Of a stretch of DNA of 64,000 bases, positions 30,028 to 39,288 are shown piece after piece. Below the pieces are notes generated by a model. The model was given only the letters and a program-made list of their open reading frames with translations, was not told the DNA's origin and made no database searches. The stretch covers positions 1-64,000 of the forward strand of contig CACBRT010000002.1 of assembly GCA_902541695.1 (NCBI GenBank), in the 5' to 3' direction. The stretch is from an uncultured Alphaproteobacteria bacterium. Lineage in GTDB: Bacteria > Pseudomonadota > Alphaproteobacteria > Rhodobacterales > Rhodobacteraceae. Each line of letters begins with the position of its first letter. Within the stretch, counting starts at the first letter, position 1. The translations under genes were made by a program, and so were the position numbers.

Positions 30028-31878
30028 TTATTTTCGAAATCTGTTAACTGGTTTGAAACTTGTAGGTTCAGGAGTTCTTTCCTCATATACCCAAACTGAT
30101 TGGTTGGGATGCATTCCTGCACCATATATAGCGGGAACAGCAGAACATCTCATTTTATTGAGAAGTCTAGTATTAGCAATTCCTACTGAAGGATGAATAC
30201 CATTATTCTTGTCTCTTACTTCTTCCCATTCTTTTTTTCTTTTTCTTAAAGTATTGATATCTTTAAGTTCATCACATACTAAAATATTATTATTAAGGTC
30301 TACAGTTATCGTGTCTCCGTCACATATAAGACCAATAGGTCCTCCTATTGCGGCTTCTGGCCCTACATGTCCTATTACTAAACCTACAGAACCTCCAGAA
30401 AATCTTCCATCAGTCATTAAACCAATAATAATATTTCTTTCTCTACATAATGTGGTAATTCTAGACGTGGAATCTAACATTTCTGGCATACCTGGTCCAC
30501 CTACAGGACCTTCATATCTAACAACCACCATGTCAAAATTAGCAAAACTTTCGGGTGAATTATCTAGTGTATTTAATAAACTCTGTTCACCATCAAAAAC
30601 TTTTGCATTTCCTTTAAAAACCCCGTTTTCAAGGCCACCTTCAACACCCGCTAGTTTGAGAATAGCACTGAATTCAGGAGATAAATTACCGCCTAATAAC
30701 CTTAAACCACCTGTTTTTTTAAATGGATTTTCGATTTTGTAAATAATTTCACCATCTGGATCAGGGGGGGATAGTCTTTCTACTTGTTCAACAAGAGTTT
30801 CTCCCGTACAAGTTAGGGTTTCTCCATTAAGTAAACCTGCCTCTAGAAGATTTTTAATTATTACTTGTATTCCACCTTTGTTATCAATATCCACCATAGA
30901 ATATTTTCCAAAGGGTCTTGCATTAACTACAACTGGTATAACTTTTTCTGACAAATAGTTAAATTCCTTAGAGCTCATTATATCTCTATTAAAATTTGCA
31001 TACCCTGCAGCCCTTGCTAATTCTGGAGCGTGCAGCATAACATTAGTTGATCCTCCAACACTCATTGCAACTATTATTGCATTTCTTAATGAATCTTTTG
31101 TAACAATATCTCTTGGAGTAATGTCTTTTTTTATTAGATTACTAAGATAATCTACCAATTCCTCTGGAAATTCTTTTATCCTTCTTGGATCTTCTGATGC
31201 AGGTGAAACCATATGTAAAGGTTGCATGCCTAAAACACCAATAAATGTTTGCATAGTATTATAAGTAAACATACCTCCACAACTGCCTATGCCAGGACAA
31301 GACTCAAGTGCAATTCTTTTTTTAAGATTCTCGTCTCTACTTCCTGCAATTTGATAACTGCTTATTATATCTAGAGGTTCACCAGTAATACTATCTCTAC
31401 CTGGCCTTATAGATCCATCTGACATTATGATTGCAGGTCTATTATGCTCAAGAATTGCAGACAAGGTTCCAACAGGAGGTTTATCGCAAGCTACTACTGC
31501 AATAATACCCTCTACTCCAGTAGCACTAAGGTGTTCACAAATGCTGTCATTAGTAACCTCTCTTCCGATAAGGGAATACCTCATCTCTTTGGTACCATTT
31601 CTAATGCCGTCAGATGTAGCAAGGCTAAATTCTGGCTGAATAAGTCTCATTGCTAATTGATTAGGTTCTTTCCCTATTCTTTTTTTTAGAACATCATGAA
31701 TAATTTGTACCTTTTTACTTACACCCAAATAACATTGAGAATCACCTTTATTCCCAATAACTCCTATAGACGGTTCATGTATAAGATCTAAATCAGTACC
31801 TAACTCACGAGCTATTCCATAGGTTTGCGAATTTCTGCCAGGGTTTTTATCAATTAAAACTGTCTTAATATTTTTCAT
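30028..31878 (-). CDS. IlvD/Edd family dehydratase (dihydroxy-acid dehydratase-like)
   Basis: 616 aa; VACDKPPVG, ESCPGIGSCGGMFTYNTMQ, SVGGSTNVMLHAPELARAAG, TDGRFSGGSVGLVIGHVGPEAAIGGPIGLI. Confidence 0.85.
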   Translation of the reverse strand: MKNIKTVLIDKNPGRNSQTYGIARELGTDLDLIHEPSIGVIGNKGDSQCYLGVSKKVQIIHDVLKKRIGKEPNQLAMRLIQPEFSLATSDGIRNGTKEMRYSLIGREVTNDSICEHLSATGVEGIIAVVACDKPPVGTLSAILEHNRPAIIMSDGSIRPGRDSITGEPLDIISSYQIAGSRDENLKKRIALESCPGIGSCGGMFTYNTMQTFIGVLGMQPLHMVSPASEDPRRIKEFPEELVDYLSNLIKKDITPRDIVTKDSLRNAIIVAMSVGGSTNVMLHAPELARAAGYANFNRDIMSSKEFNYLSEKVIPVVVNARPFGKYSMVDIDNKGGIQVIIKNLLEAGLLNGETLTCTGETLVEQVERLSPPDPDGEIIYKIENPFKKTGGLRLLGGNLSPEFSAILKLAGVEGGLENGVFKGNAKVFDGEQSLLNTLDNSPESFANFDMVVVRYEGPVGGPGMPEMLDSTSRITTLCRERNIIIGLMTDGRFSGGSVGLVIGHVGPEAAIGGPIGLICDGDTITVDLNNNILVCDELKDINTLRKRKKEWEEVRDKNNGIHPSVGIANTRLLNKMRCSAVPAIYGAGMHPNQSVWVYEERTPEPTSFKPVNRFRK

Positions 31879-31897
31879 AAATGCTCCTAAAATTTTT

Positions 31898-32731
31898 TTA
31901 ATTTATATTTTTAATCACATTGTCAATAGATAATAGAGTTGGAATTAAAATTGGTAAATCGTTAATATTTAACATATTTGCACCATCACTTGGTGCTACA
32001 TCTGGATTTTCATGGGTTTCTATAAATAAACCACTAACTCCGATTGCACATGCAGCTCTAGATAAAGAAGGTATAAATTGTCTTTCACCGCCAGATTTTT
32101 CTCCAAGTATACTTGGTTGTTGTACTGAGTGGGTTGCATCAAAAATGACTGGATAACCAGTCTCTGCCATTATTTCTAAGCCCCTAAAATCATTAACTAA
32201 GGTATTATAACCAAAAGAAGTGCCTCTTTCACAAAGAAAAATATTGTCATTTCCTGTACTTGAAACTTTTTCTGCAACTTTCATCATGTCCTTTGGTGAA
32301 AGAAATTGGCCTTTTTTAATATTGACGGGCTTTTGTGTTTCTCCTGCCGCTAATAATAAATCAGTTTGTCTTGATAAAAATGCAGGAATTTGAATAATAT
32401 CGACTACTTCTGCTAAAATTTTACATTGAGTAGCTTCATGAACGTCCGTCAATACTGGACAACCAAAATTATTAGACACCTCTTGTAATATTTTAAGACC
32501 TTCTTCTAAACCCACACCTCTTTTTGCTCGAATAGAAGATCTATTCGCTTTATCAAAACTTGATTTAAATATAAAGTTGGCATTGAATTCAAAACAAATT
32601 TTAGAGATTTTTTCTGCCATCATTAATGAATGATCCCGGCTCTCTATCTGACATGGTCCTAAAATAAAAACTACAGGATAAGATCCTCCTATATTTATAT
32701 CCTTCATTTTTATTATTTTTTTATTTTTCAT
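31898..32731 (-). CDS. kdsA: 3-deoxy-8-phosphooctulonate synthase
   Basis: 277 aa; LGPCQIES, FKSSFDKANRSS, GCPVLTDVHEATQC, PAFLSRQTDLLLAAG, DATHSVQQPS. Confidence 0.95.
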   Translation of the reverse strand: MKNKKIIKMKDINIGGSYPVVFILGPCQIESRDHSLMMAEKISKICFEFNANFIFKSSFDKANRSSIRAKRGVGLEEGLKILQEVSNNFGCPVLTDVHEATQCKILAEVVDIIQIPAFLSRQTDLLLAAGETQKPVNIKKGQFLSPKDMMKVAEKVSSTGNDNIFLCERGTSFGYNTLVNDFRGLEIMAETGYPVIFDATHSVQQPSILGEKSGGERQFIPSLSRAACAIGVSGLFIETHENPDVAPSDGANMLNINDLPILIPTLLSIDNVIKNIN

Positions 32732-32911
32732 TTTAAAATGTGTTATTTTTTATTTTTTGATTGATCAATTTTTTTTTTATCTGTATCGATATTTTTTAAA
32801 TGTAAGTATTAAGGTAAAGTATTTTACTTTAAGCTATATTTTTAACCGTGAAATTAAAATCTCAATTTTGATTTGTAAACAAATTATTAAAAATATAAAT
32901 AGTGTTTTTCT

Positions 32912-34765
32912 ATGATTAATCGCTCAAAGCATAAATTAAATTTTTTTGAAAATCTAACAGATCCGATGAGGTTTGGATTTAAAACAAATCCTCCAAAAAA
33001 AATAGCCAATTTTATTTGGTTCTATTGTTCTCAAATAAAATTTACTCTTTGGGCTGTTTTTTTGCTGAAATTCGTAGAAGTTTTGATGGATTTAGCAGTT
33101 CCTATAATTTTTGGTTATATCGTAAGCAGAATTATTGAGGTTGGTGATGTACAATTAATAATCAAAGAGGAGTTTACTTTTTTAATTGGTTTTGGGTTAT
33201 TTTTTTTGATAGTAAGACCTTCTCTTCAATCTTTAAGTCAAGCACTTATGGATATGGCTATAATGACTGGATTTGCTAATATTGTTCGTTGGCAAAGTCA
33301 TTTGAATGTTCTTGGATTGGATGTAGGTTATTTTTCAAATGAATTGTCTGGAAGATTAGCAAATAGAGTTATTGAAACTGGCCAAGCAGTACGTGGCGTT
33401 GCTATGAAGTTTTTAGAAGCAATTTTATACATTACCTTATATTTTGGGGGTACTATATTTGTCCTAGGCTATTCTAGTCTTACTATGACTTTACCAAGTT
33501 TGATTTGGTTAGCCATTTTTTTAGTTATTTTGCTTATTTTAATGCCAAAAGTTCGTGACTTGAGCCATAAACATTCTCTATTAAGAAGTAAAATGACAGG
33601 TAGAATTGTAGATTCATATGCTAACATAAATCTTGTAAAATTATTTGCCAGAAAAAATTATGAGCAATTAGGAGCAGCAGACTCTATTGATGATTTTAAC
33701 TTTGGATGGGCTAAAGTTATGAGAATTTCGTTTATAATGAATGTTTTGATGTCTTTTGCAAATGCATTATTAATTATAGGCACTCTTGGTTTAGGCTTAT
33801 ATTTGTTAGGTAATGACCAAATTGGAGCAGGGATAGTAGCTGCCTCTCTACCTTTGACCTTGAGAATTTCAGAAATGTCATGGTGGATAATGTGGGAGGT
33901 AAGCTACTTATTTGAAAATATAGGTACAATTGACGAAGGCAGGTTAACCATATCACAAAAACCAAAGGTTATTGATGCTCCAGATGCTAAGGAATTATCT
34001 ATAAAGGGAGGAGAAATTAATTTCAGCAAAGTCAAATTCAATTATGGTAAACGTGGTGGTTTATTTGAGGAGCTATCACTTAAAATTCATAAAGGGGAAA
34101 AAATTGGTTTAGTTGGCAAGTCAGGTGCAGGAAAAAGCTCTATATTAAACCTATTATTAAGATTTTATGATGTGGATTCAGGGAAAATTTTTATTGATGG
34201 TCAAGATATTTCTTTAGTTACACAGGAATCTTTGCGTTCACAAATAGGTGTTGTTACACAAGAAACGGCTCTTTTAAATCGATCTATTTATGAAAATATT
34301 GCTTATGGTGAACCATCTGCCCCAAAACAAAAGATTTATGAAGCTGCAAAAAAGGCAGAAGCATTCGAATTTATAAAAGGTTTAGAAGACAAAGATGGAA
34401 GAAAAGGGTTTTCTGCATATGTGGGAGAGAGAGGCGTTCGTCTTTCAGGTGGCCAAAGGCAAAGAATTGCAATTGCAAGAGTTTTATTAAAGGATGCACC
34501 TATACTTATATTAGATGAGGCAACTAGTGCTTTAGATAGTGAAATTGAAGCTGCAATACAAAATCAATTAAATAATATTTTGCAGGATAAAACTGCCTTA
34601 GTTATTGCCCATAGATTGTCCACTATCAATAAATTGGATCGATTGGTAGTCATGGAAAATGGAAAAGTAGTAGAAATGGGAACACATAAAAGTTTAATTA
34701 AAAAAGGTGGGCACTATTCAAAACTTTGGTCTCTTCAATCAGGTGGTTTTTTGCCAACACTTTGA
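32912..34765 (+). CDS. ABC transporter, fused permease/ATP-binding (exporter type)
   Basis: 617 aa; TM domain then GKSGAGKSSILNLLLRFYD, VRLSGGQRQRIAIARVLLKDAPILILDEATSALD. Confidence 0.94.
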   Translation: MINRSKHKLNFFENLTDPMRFGFKTNPPKKIANFIWFYCSQIKFTLWAVFLLKFVEVLMDLAVPIIFGYIVSRIIEVGDVQLIIKEEFTFLIGFGLFFLIVRPSLQSLSQALMDMAIMTGFANIVRWQSHLNVLGLDVGYFSNELSGRLANRVIETGQAVRGVAMKFLEAILYITLYFGGTIFVLGYSSLTMTLPSLIWLAIFLVILLILMPKVRDLSHKHSLLRSKMTGRIVDSYANINLVKLFARKNYEQLGAADSIDDFNFGWAKVMRISFIMNVLMSFANALLIIGTLGLGLYLLGNDQIGAGIVAASLPLTLRISEMSWWIMWEVSYLFENIGTIDEGRLTISQKPKVIDAPDAKELSIKGGEINFSKVKFNYGKRGGLFEELSLKIHKGEKIGLVGKSGAGKSSILNLLLRFYDVDSGKIFIDGQDISLVTQESLRSQIGVVTQETALLNRSIYENIAYGEPSAPKQKIYEAAKKAEAFEFIKGLEDKDGRKGFSAYVGERGVRLSGGQRQRIAIARVLLKDAPILILDEATSALDSEIEAAIQNQLNNILQDKTALVIAHRLSTINKLDRLVVMENGKVVEMGTHKSLIKKGGHYSKLWSLQSGGFLPTL

Positions 34766-34791
34766 AAATTAATATTTTGTCTATGTGAGTT

Positions 34792-35655
34792 TTATTTTTT
34801 TCTTTTCATATTCAGGTTTTCCCTATGCCAGGTATATACCCCTGCCGATACAATTATGATTGCTCCTATTACAACATAAAAATCTGGAAATTCTGCAAAG
34901 AATAATATTCCTAAAATTGTTGCAAAAATTAAATCAAAATATGTAAATGGGGCAAGAAAAGATGCTTCAGACTTTCTTAATGCAAGAATAAAACAAAAGT
35001 GCCCTAATCCTCCAAAAATTCCTAAAATTGAAAATGTCAGCAAATCTTTTATGGTTATTGGTTCAAAAAATGGAATAAGAATAATTGTTGAAATTATTGT
35101 GCCAACAAGTGATGTATAGAAAAAATTTGTTTTTGGATCTTCTTCAGTTCCCAGTCTTCTAGTAGAAACAGCATATCCAGCATAAAAAATAGCTGCAAGA
35201 ATTGGAAATAAACCAAAAAAAGAAAACATTTCGGTTCCTGGTTTTAATATGAATAAAGTTCCACTAAATCCAACAAATACACTTATCCATCTTCGATATC
35301 CAACCTGTTCTTTTAGAAAAATAACTGAAAACACAACCACTACTAACGGTCCGATTTGAAAAATGGTGATTGTTGAAACTAATGTTAAATATTTAAATCC
35401 AGAAAACATTGATAAAGTAGCACAAAATAAAAGCAATGATCTGAAAAGGTGAAGTTTTATCTTTTTTGTTTTAATAATTTTGTTTAAATTTGGAATGAAG
35501 ATGAAAGTTGTAAAAATTGTTTGGCTCAGGTATCTTATCCATACAATTACTATTATGGGGTAATAATTCGCAAAACCTTTTGCCAGTGCGTTCATAATCG
35601 AGAAAAGCAGTATTGTAAGTATCATAAAAACCACCCCAGTGGATGTATTTTTCAT
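34792..35655 (-). CDS. EamA/DMT family transporter
   Basis: 287 aa, about 10 TM segments, two EamA-like halves (KYLTLVSTITIFQIGPLVVVVFSVIFLKE). Confidence 0.88.
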   Translation of the reverse strand: MKNTSTGVVFMILTILLFSIMNALAKGFANYYPIIVIVWIRYLSQTIFTTFIFIPNLNKIIKTKKIKLHLFRSLLLFCATLSMFSGFKYLTLVSTITIFQIGPLVVVVFSVIFLKEQVGYRRWISVFVGFSGTLFILKPGTEMFSFFGLFPILAAIFYAGYAVSTRRLGTEEDPKTNFFYTSLVGTIISTIILIPFFEPITIKDLLTFSILGIFGGLGHFCFILALRKSEASFLAPFTYFDLIFATILGILFFAEFPDFYVVIGAIIIVSAGVYTWHRENLNMKRKK

Positions 35656-35785
35656 ATCTTCACCAACTTATAAAAGGTAAATTTTATATGTAATTTCTTT
35701 TAAATATTAAAAAAATAGTAAGGGATCATATATCATTTGATCCCATACTCGATGCGTTACTAGGATGTTTTATTTCATATATAAT

Positions 35786-36367
35786 TTATTTTGCTAATCT
35801 CCAAATAAATGGGACCAAAATACCTGCAACAAGGAGTTTATACAAATCTCCAATTAAAAAAGGGTAAAAACCCTTGATGATTGCAAATTCAAAACCTTTT
35901 ATTACTGAAAGTTGAAGAATTCCAAAAGCATAAATAATAAACATTCCTAAAATCATACAAAATATTGCAGATACTATATTTCTACCCCAGCCTCTATCGG
36001 CTAATTCTCCTAATATTAAACCTGCAATAAAAAAACCAATGATAAATCCACCAGTAGGACCAAATAAATATAATAACCCTCCACCATAAGCAAAAACTGG
36101 AAAGCCAGCTATTCCTTGTAAAATGTATAACCCAATTGTTGCAGTTGCTAAATTTCTACCATAAAGCATGCCTATCATTAAAACAGCCAGTGGTTGAAGT
36201 GTCATTGGGACTGGATATAAATTAACTTTAATTTTGGCTGAAATAATTAGAATTATACTCCCAAACAAAACAGTACTTATATTAGTCAGATTAAAAACTT
36301 TATTTCTGTTTAATTTATTAATTACTAACTCGATCCAACTAAGAGAATGTGGTTTGAAATTTAACAT
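35786..36367 (-). CDS. bioY: BioY family biotin transporter component
   Basis: 193 aa; KVNLYPVPMTLQPLAVLMIGMLYG, GLYILQGIAGFPVFAYGGG, GPTGGFIIGFF; AGGAGA upstream of ATG. Confidence 0.92.
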   Translation of the reverse strand: MLNFKPHSLSWIELVINKLNRNKVFNLTNISTVLFGSIILIISAKIKVNLYPVPMTLQPLAVLMIGMLYGRNLATATIGLYILQGIAGFPVFAYGGGLLYLFGPTGGFIIGFFIAGLILGELADRGWGRNIVSAIFCMILGMFIIYAFGILQLSVIKGFEFAIIKGFYPFLIGDLYKLLVAGILVPFIWRLAK

Positions 36368-36616
36368 TTTCTATCTCCTATCCTGTATAAAAAAAATTAT
36401 ATTTTTTTATATATAACAATACGGTGAAGTATTAAAGTAATTTAATAGATTCAATTTCTATAATTTTGTTTATTAGCCTTAATTTTATCTGTATATTTTC
36501 TAAAAATAATATTGTTTATTATTAACGATAAATATTTAAAATTAAATGAATGAAGGGGATTTTATATTTATGTAAGTACTACTTGGAAGCATGAAAATGA
36601 AATAAATGAAAAACAA

Positions 36617-36850
36617 ATGCAACAATTATTATCAAGCATTAAAGGAACTAACCCAAACTTTAGAGGGGTTCCTTGTTGGAAGGTTGATAATTTCACCCAT
36701 GGTGCCTTAGTAATTTATAAATCTGAAAAAGGTTATATAGAATCAAAAGAAATTCATAAGAGGGCTAAGGAAGAGTCAAGTAAGGAAGTTTCAACAACTT
36801 TAATCAGAGAAGAAGCAGGAAATCAATTAGCATTCTTAGATAATAATTAA
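36617..36850 (+). CDS. Hypothetical protein (77 aa)
   Basis: Open frame continues upstream of the first ATG (RGFYIYVSTTWKHENEINEKQ) without a canonical start; may be a partial or degraded gene. Confidence 0.4.
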   Translation: MQQLLSSIKGTNPNFRGVPCWKVDNFTHGALVIYKSEKGYIESKEIHKRAKEESSKEVSTTLIREEAGNQLAFLDNN

Positions 36851-36852
36851 AA

Positions 36853-37365
36853 TCAATTTTTTTCTTTCCAAATTGGAACCATTGAATTCCATACCCCGTC
36901 GCCTCTGAATCTATGGTATAATGCTGCAATAATGTGAATTGCAATCAACAAGTAAATAATGGAAATTGAATTTTCATGTAAAGAAATAATAAACTCAATT
37001 ACTAATCCATTTTTAAACCCTAACCAAAAGAAAAGTCCTATCATTAATCCTGAAATACATATAGAAGCTAGACACAAATACATGGAGTAATGTACCAGTT
37101 TAGAGGCAAACTTTTGTGATTTTGGAGTTTCTTCTGGCAAAGAAGTTGTTTGTGTGTTTTTCATATAAAAATAACGTAAAATTAAAAAAAACAAAAAAAT
37201 TGAAGCAAACAATATCTCAAATTTAAGTAGAGAAATATCTTCTAATTGTTCAATATTGTCAACTTGTTTTATTATTCCGTACCCAAACAAAAATACAAAA
37301 CCCCAATGGAAGAATTTTGCTAAATAACTATATCTTTTGTTTTGATTCTTAGCAGCTTTTTGCAT
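36853..37365 (-). CDS. Cytochrome b561-like membrane protein
   Basis: 170 aa, 4 TM; FHWGFVFLFGYG, LVHYSMYLCL, LHENSISIIYLLIAIHIIAALYHRF with paired heme-ligand-type His. Confidence 0.82.
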   Translation of the reverse strand: MQKAAKNQNKRYSYLAKFFHWGFVFLFGYGIIKQVDNIEQLEDISLLKFEILFASIFLFFLILRYFYMKNTQTTSLPEETPKSQKFASKLVHYSMYLCLASICISGLMIGLFFWLGFKNGLVIEFIISLHENSISIIYLLIAIHIIAALYHRFRGDGVWNSMVPIWKEKN

Positions 37366-37816
37366 TAATTTATTAACTATTATTTTGACAATTTAGTATT
37401 ATTTGAGATCTACATATTTAAAATATTAAAATTTATTTGAAATCAAGTTTTAAGACAAACAAATTTTTTTATTTAAATTAATTAGCCTTTACCATTGCTC
37501 CAATTAAATTACAAATACGTCTTTCAGCATAAATTATTGTTGTATTTCCTTTTTCATAAGAATGAGAAATTTAAACTTATTAGAACAGGCTTTTTGAGCA
37601 GTTTAATTTTTCTATCTAATATTCAGTAGGGTCAAAATCGGCTAAAAAAATTTATAATAAACTTTTAGATATTGAAAAAAATGAAAAATATAGAAGTTAC
37701 AATTTTAAAGAAATATCTTATAATATAAAAAAATGTTATTAGCTTATTGTATTAATTATTTATCAATACATTTTATAGCTAATTAGTTCATTTTAATATG
37801 TCAATGGAATTAAAAT

Positions 37817-38110
37817 ATGAAGTGGATAATTGTTTTCTATCAAGTTTTTGTTACTATTCCAGAAGGAGAAATATTTTTTTCTGGACTTGAAAATGGGAAA
37901 AAACTGATAAAATCTGATCAATTTATTAATAATTTTTATAGTTCAAAAAACGATTGTGAAAAAACATTAGCCAAATTTAAAGGACAAAATAAAATATTAG
38001 AGGTAAATTCCTTTTATAATAAAAAAACAATAATAGTAACTAATAAAGTTCCTTTAATAAATAAAAAGAGAATAGTGGTTAACGCATTTCAATGTTTAAA
38101 TATTGAATGA
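37817..38110 (+). CDS. Hypothetical protein (97 aa)
   Basis: Uninterrupted ORF with ATG and hydrophobic N-terminus; no family recognised. Confidence 0.5.
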   Translation: MKWIIVFYQVFVTIPEGEIFFSGLENGKKLIKSDQFINNFYSSKNDCEKTLAKFKGQNKILEVNSFYNKKTIIVTNKVPLINKKRIVVNAFQCLNIE

Positions 38111-38224
38111 ATTCTATAAAATTAAAAATCCTGTGAATCTTTAACAAAAACTACTTTTTATATTAGGGAAGTGCAATACACTCTTTGACCGTTTTAACGG
38201 GGTATTATTTTTTTGTATTCATTA

Positions 38225-38371
38225 TTAACAACAGTTATCTGTATCAGAACAACAACCGTCTGCACAACAAGTATTACTGCAATCTCCATTATTACAACCA
38301 TCAGTACAACAACCATCTGCACAACAAGTTTCTTTGCAACAAGTTTCTACATTATCCGTTTGTTCAATCAT
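38225..38371 (-). CDS. 48-aa cysteine-rich acidic peptide (metallothionein-like composition)
   Basis: MIEQTDNVETCCKETCCADGCCTDGCNNGDCSNTCCADGCCSDTDNCC; 14 Cys, 12 of them in 6 CC pairs; TCCADGCC occurs twice. SD GGAGAGG at 38378-38384, 6 nt before ATG. Preferred start is 38371, not the track's 38434. Confidence 0.75.
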   Translation of the reverse strand: MIEQTDNVETCCKETCCADGCCTDGCNNGDCSNTCCADGCCSDTDNCC

Positions 38372-38401
38372 TATAGACCTCTCCAAAATATACTTATTTA
38401 A

Positions 38402-38431
38402 TAAATAACTAAGTTTACAATTAACTGTCAA
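38402..38431 (-). promoter_or_regulatory. Candidate sigma70-like promoter for the Cys-rich peptide
   Basis: -35 TTGACA (38426-38431), 18-nt spacer, -10 TATTTA (38402-38407); predicted TSS gives a roughly 25-nt 5'UTR. Confidence 0.4.
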
Positions 38432-38646
38432 CATTTACGACTTAAACTGCAATTATTTCAGTATCTTTATTGCATTTAAAGATTACAAAAAGATTATCAG
38501 TTTTAGTACCCCTATATTTTTCCTTTTGATAGTTTATAATAAAAATTTATTCCCTGTGGTTCATGTCGGTTTTTGTATAATAGGATTGATTTGAGTCAAC
38601 GAGAAGTGCAGGGGATTTTAAATTATAAAACAAACAAGAATTTAGA

Positions 38647-38724
38647 ATGTTAAGTAGAAACTGGGCACATTTTATTATTGTAATAGTAATAATGATTTTA
38701 CTTTACATTTTTATATATGCGTAA
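38647..38724 (+). CDS. Putative 25-aa single-TM micropeptide
   Basis: ATG...TAA encodes MLSRNWAHFIIVIVIMILLYIFIYA: short polar N-terminus plus a hydrophobic stretch; no strong SD. Confidence 0.3.
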   Translation: MLSRNWAHFIIVIVIMILLYIFIYA

Positions 38725-38725
38725 A

Positions 38726-39016
38726 ATGAAGAACTGGAAATCAGAGTTTCAGATTAACTATATCGTTAATTTCCTAATGGAAGATGCGACTATGACAACT
38801 AAACACGAAGGAATAGTTTTTGAATAAGAAAATAAGAAAAAAGTTCAGGACTAAGTACAAATTTATTTTAAAACTTATCCAGAAAGTTTTGTGGAGTCTC
38901 CAGAAGATATGATTAGGCTAATTGCAAGACAGGAACTAATTGTAGATAAAGTGAAAAAACTCTGGAAATATCAAAAAACTTATTTTTTCTTACTCTGCCA
39001 AGTTCCACCATATTGA
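38726..39016 (+). pseudogene. Decayed small ORF with two in-frame TAA codons
   Basis: One frame of 97 codons: MKNWKSEFQINYIVNFLMEDATMTTKHEGIVFE*ENKKKVQD*VQIYFKTYPESFVESPEDMIRLIARQELIVDKVKKLWKYQKT...; coding-like composition after the stops. Confidence 0.45.
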
Positions 39017-39288
39017 TATGTATTCTCATGTTGAGATTTAATTTTAGTAAGACAAGTTCCACAAAGAAAAACCCAATCTTTAAATTCATTATATCTGCAA
39101 CGATAAAGAACTTCTTTCTGGTTTTTGCAATTAAAATATTCTTTGTTTCTTATCCTCATTTTTCTTATATGGTGTTGTTTTAGAGTAAACCCATTCATCA
39201 AATAATTATCTATCACTTTTACTTTTGTTACAAAAACATCATTGTAATGAGTAATACCCAAAAGTTTGTAACTTTGTATTAAGTCCAA
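38980..39288 (-). CDS. Hypothetical protein, possible CxxC zinc-binding (102 aa)
   Basis: YFNCKNQKEVLYRCRYNEFKDWVFLCGTCLTKI: four Cys, with a CxxC pair after an aromatic-rich segment. Confidence 0.55.
   Translation of the reverse strand: MDLIQSYKLLGITHYNDVFVTKVKVIDNYLMNGFTLKQHHIRKMRIRNKEYFNCKNQKEVLYRCRYNEFKDWVFLCGTCLTKIKSQHENTYQYGGTWQSKKK

Noticed and set aside
30209-30742. 177-aa plus-strand ORF
   Set aside because: Antisense to the high-confidence IlvD/Edd-family CDS; no independent motifs.
38186-38214. Possible terminator (CCGTTTTAACGG followed by T7 on the plus strand)
   Set aside because: Stem is only 4-5 bp and separated from the T-run; too weak to call.
38225-38371. Cys-rich peptide as a cysteine-responsive attenuation leader
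   Set aside because: Downstream on its strand lies a convergent gene (37817-38110 +), not a co-directional sulfur gene, so nothing obvious would be attenuated.
38185-38401. Two plus-strand ORFs (63 and 62 aa, N/H/Y- and T/I-rich)
   Set aside because: Low-complexity antisense shadows of the Cys-rich peptide (ACA/AAC runs are complements of TGT-rich codons); the minus ORF has SD and promoter, these do not.
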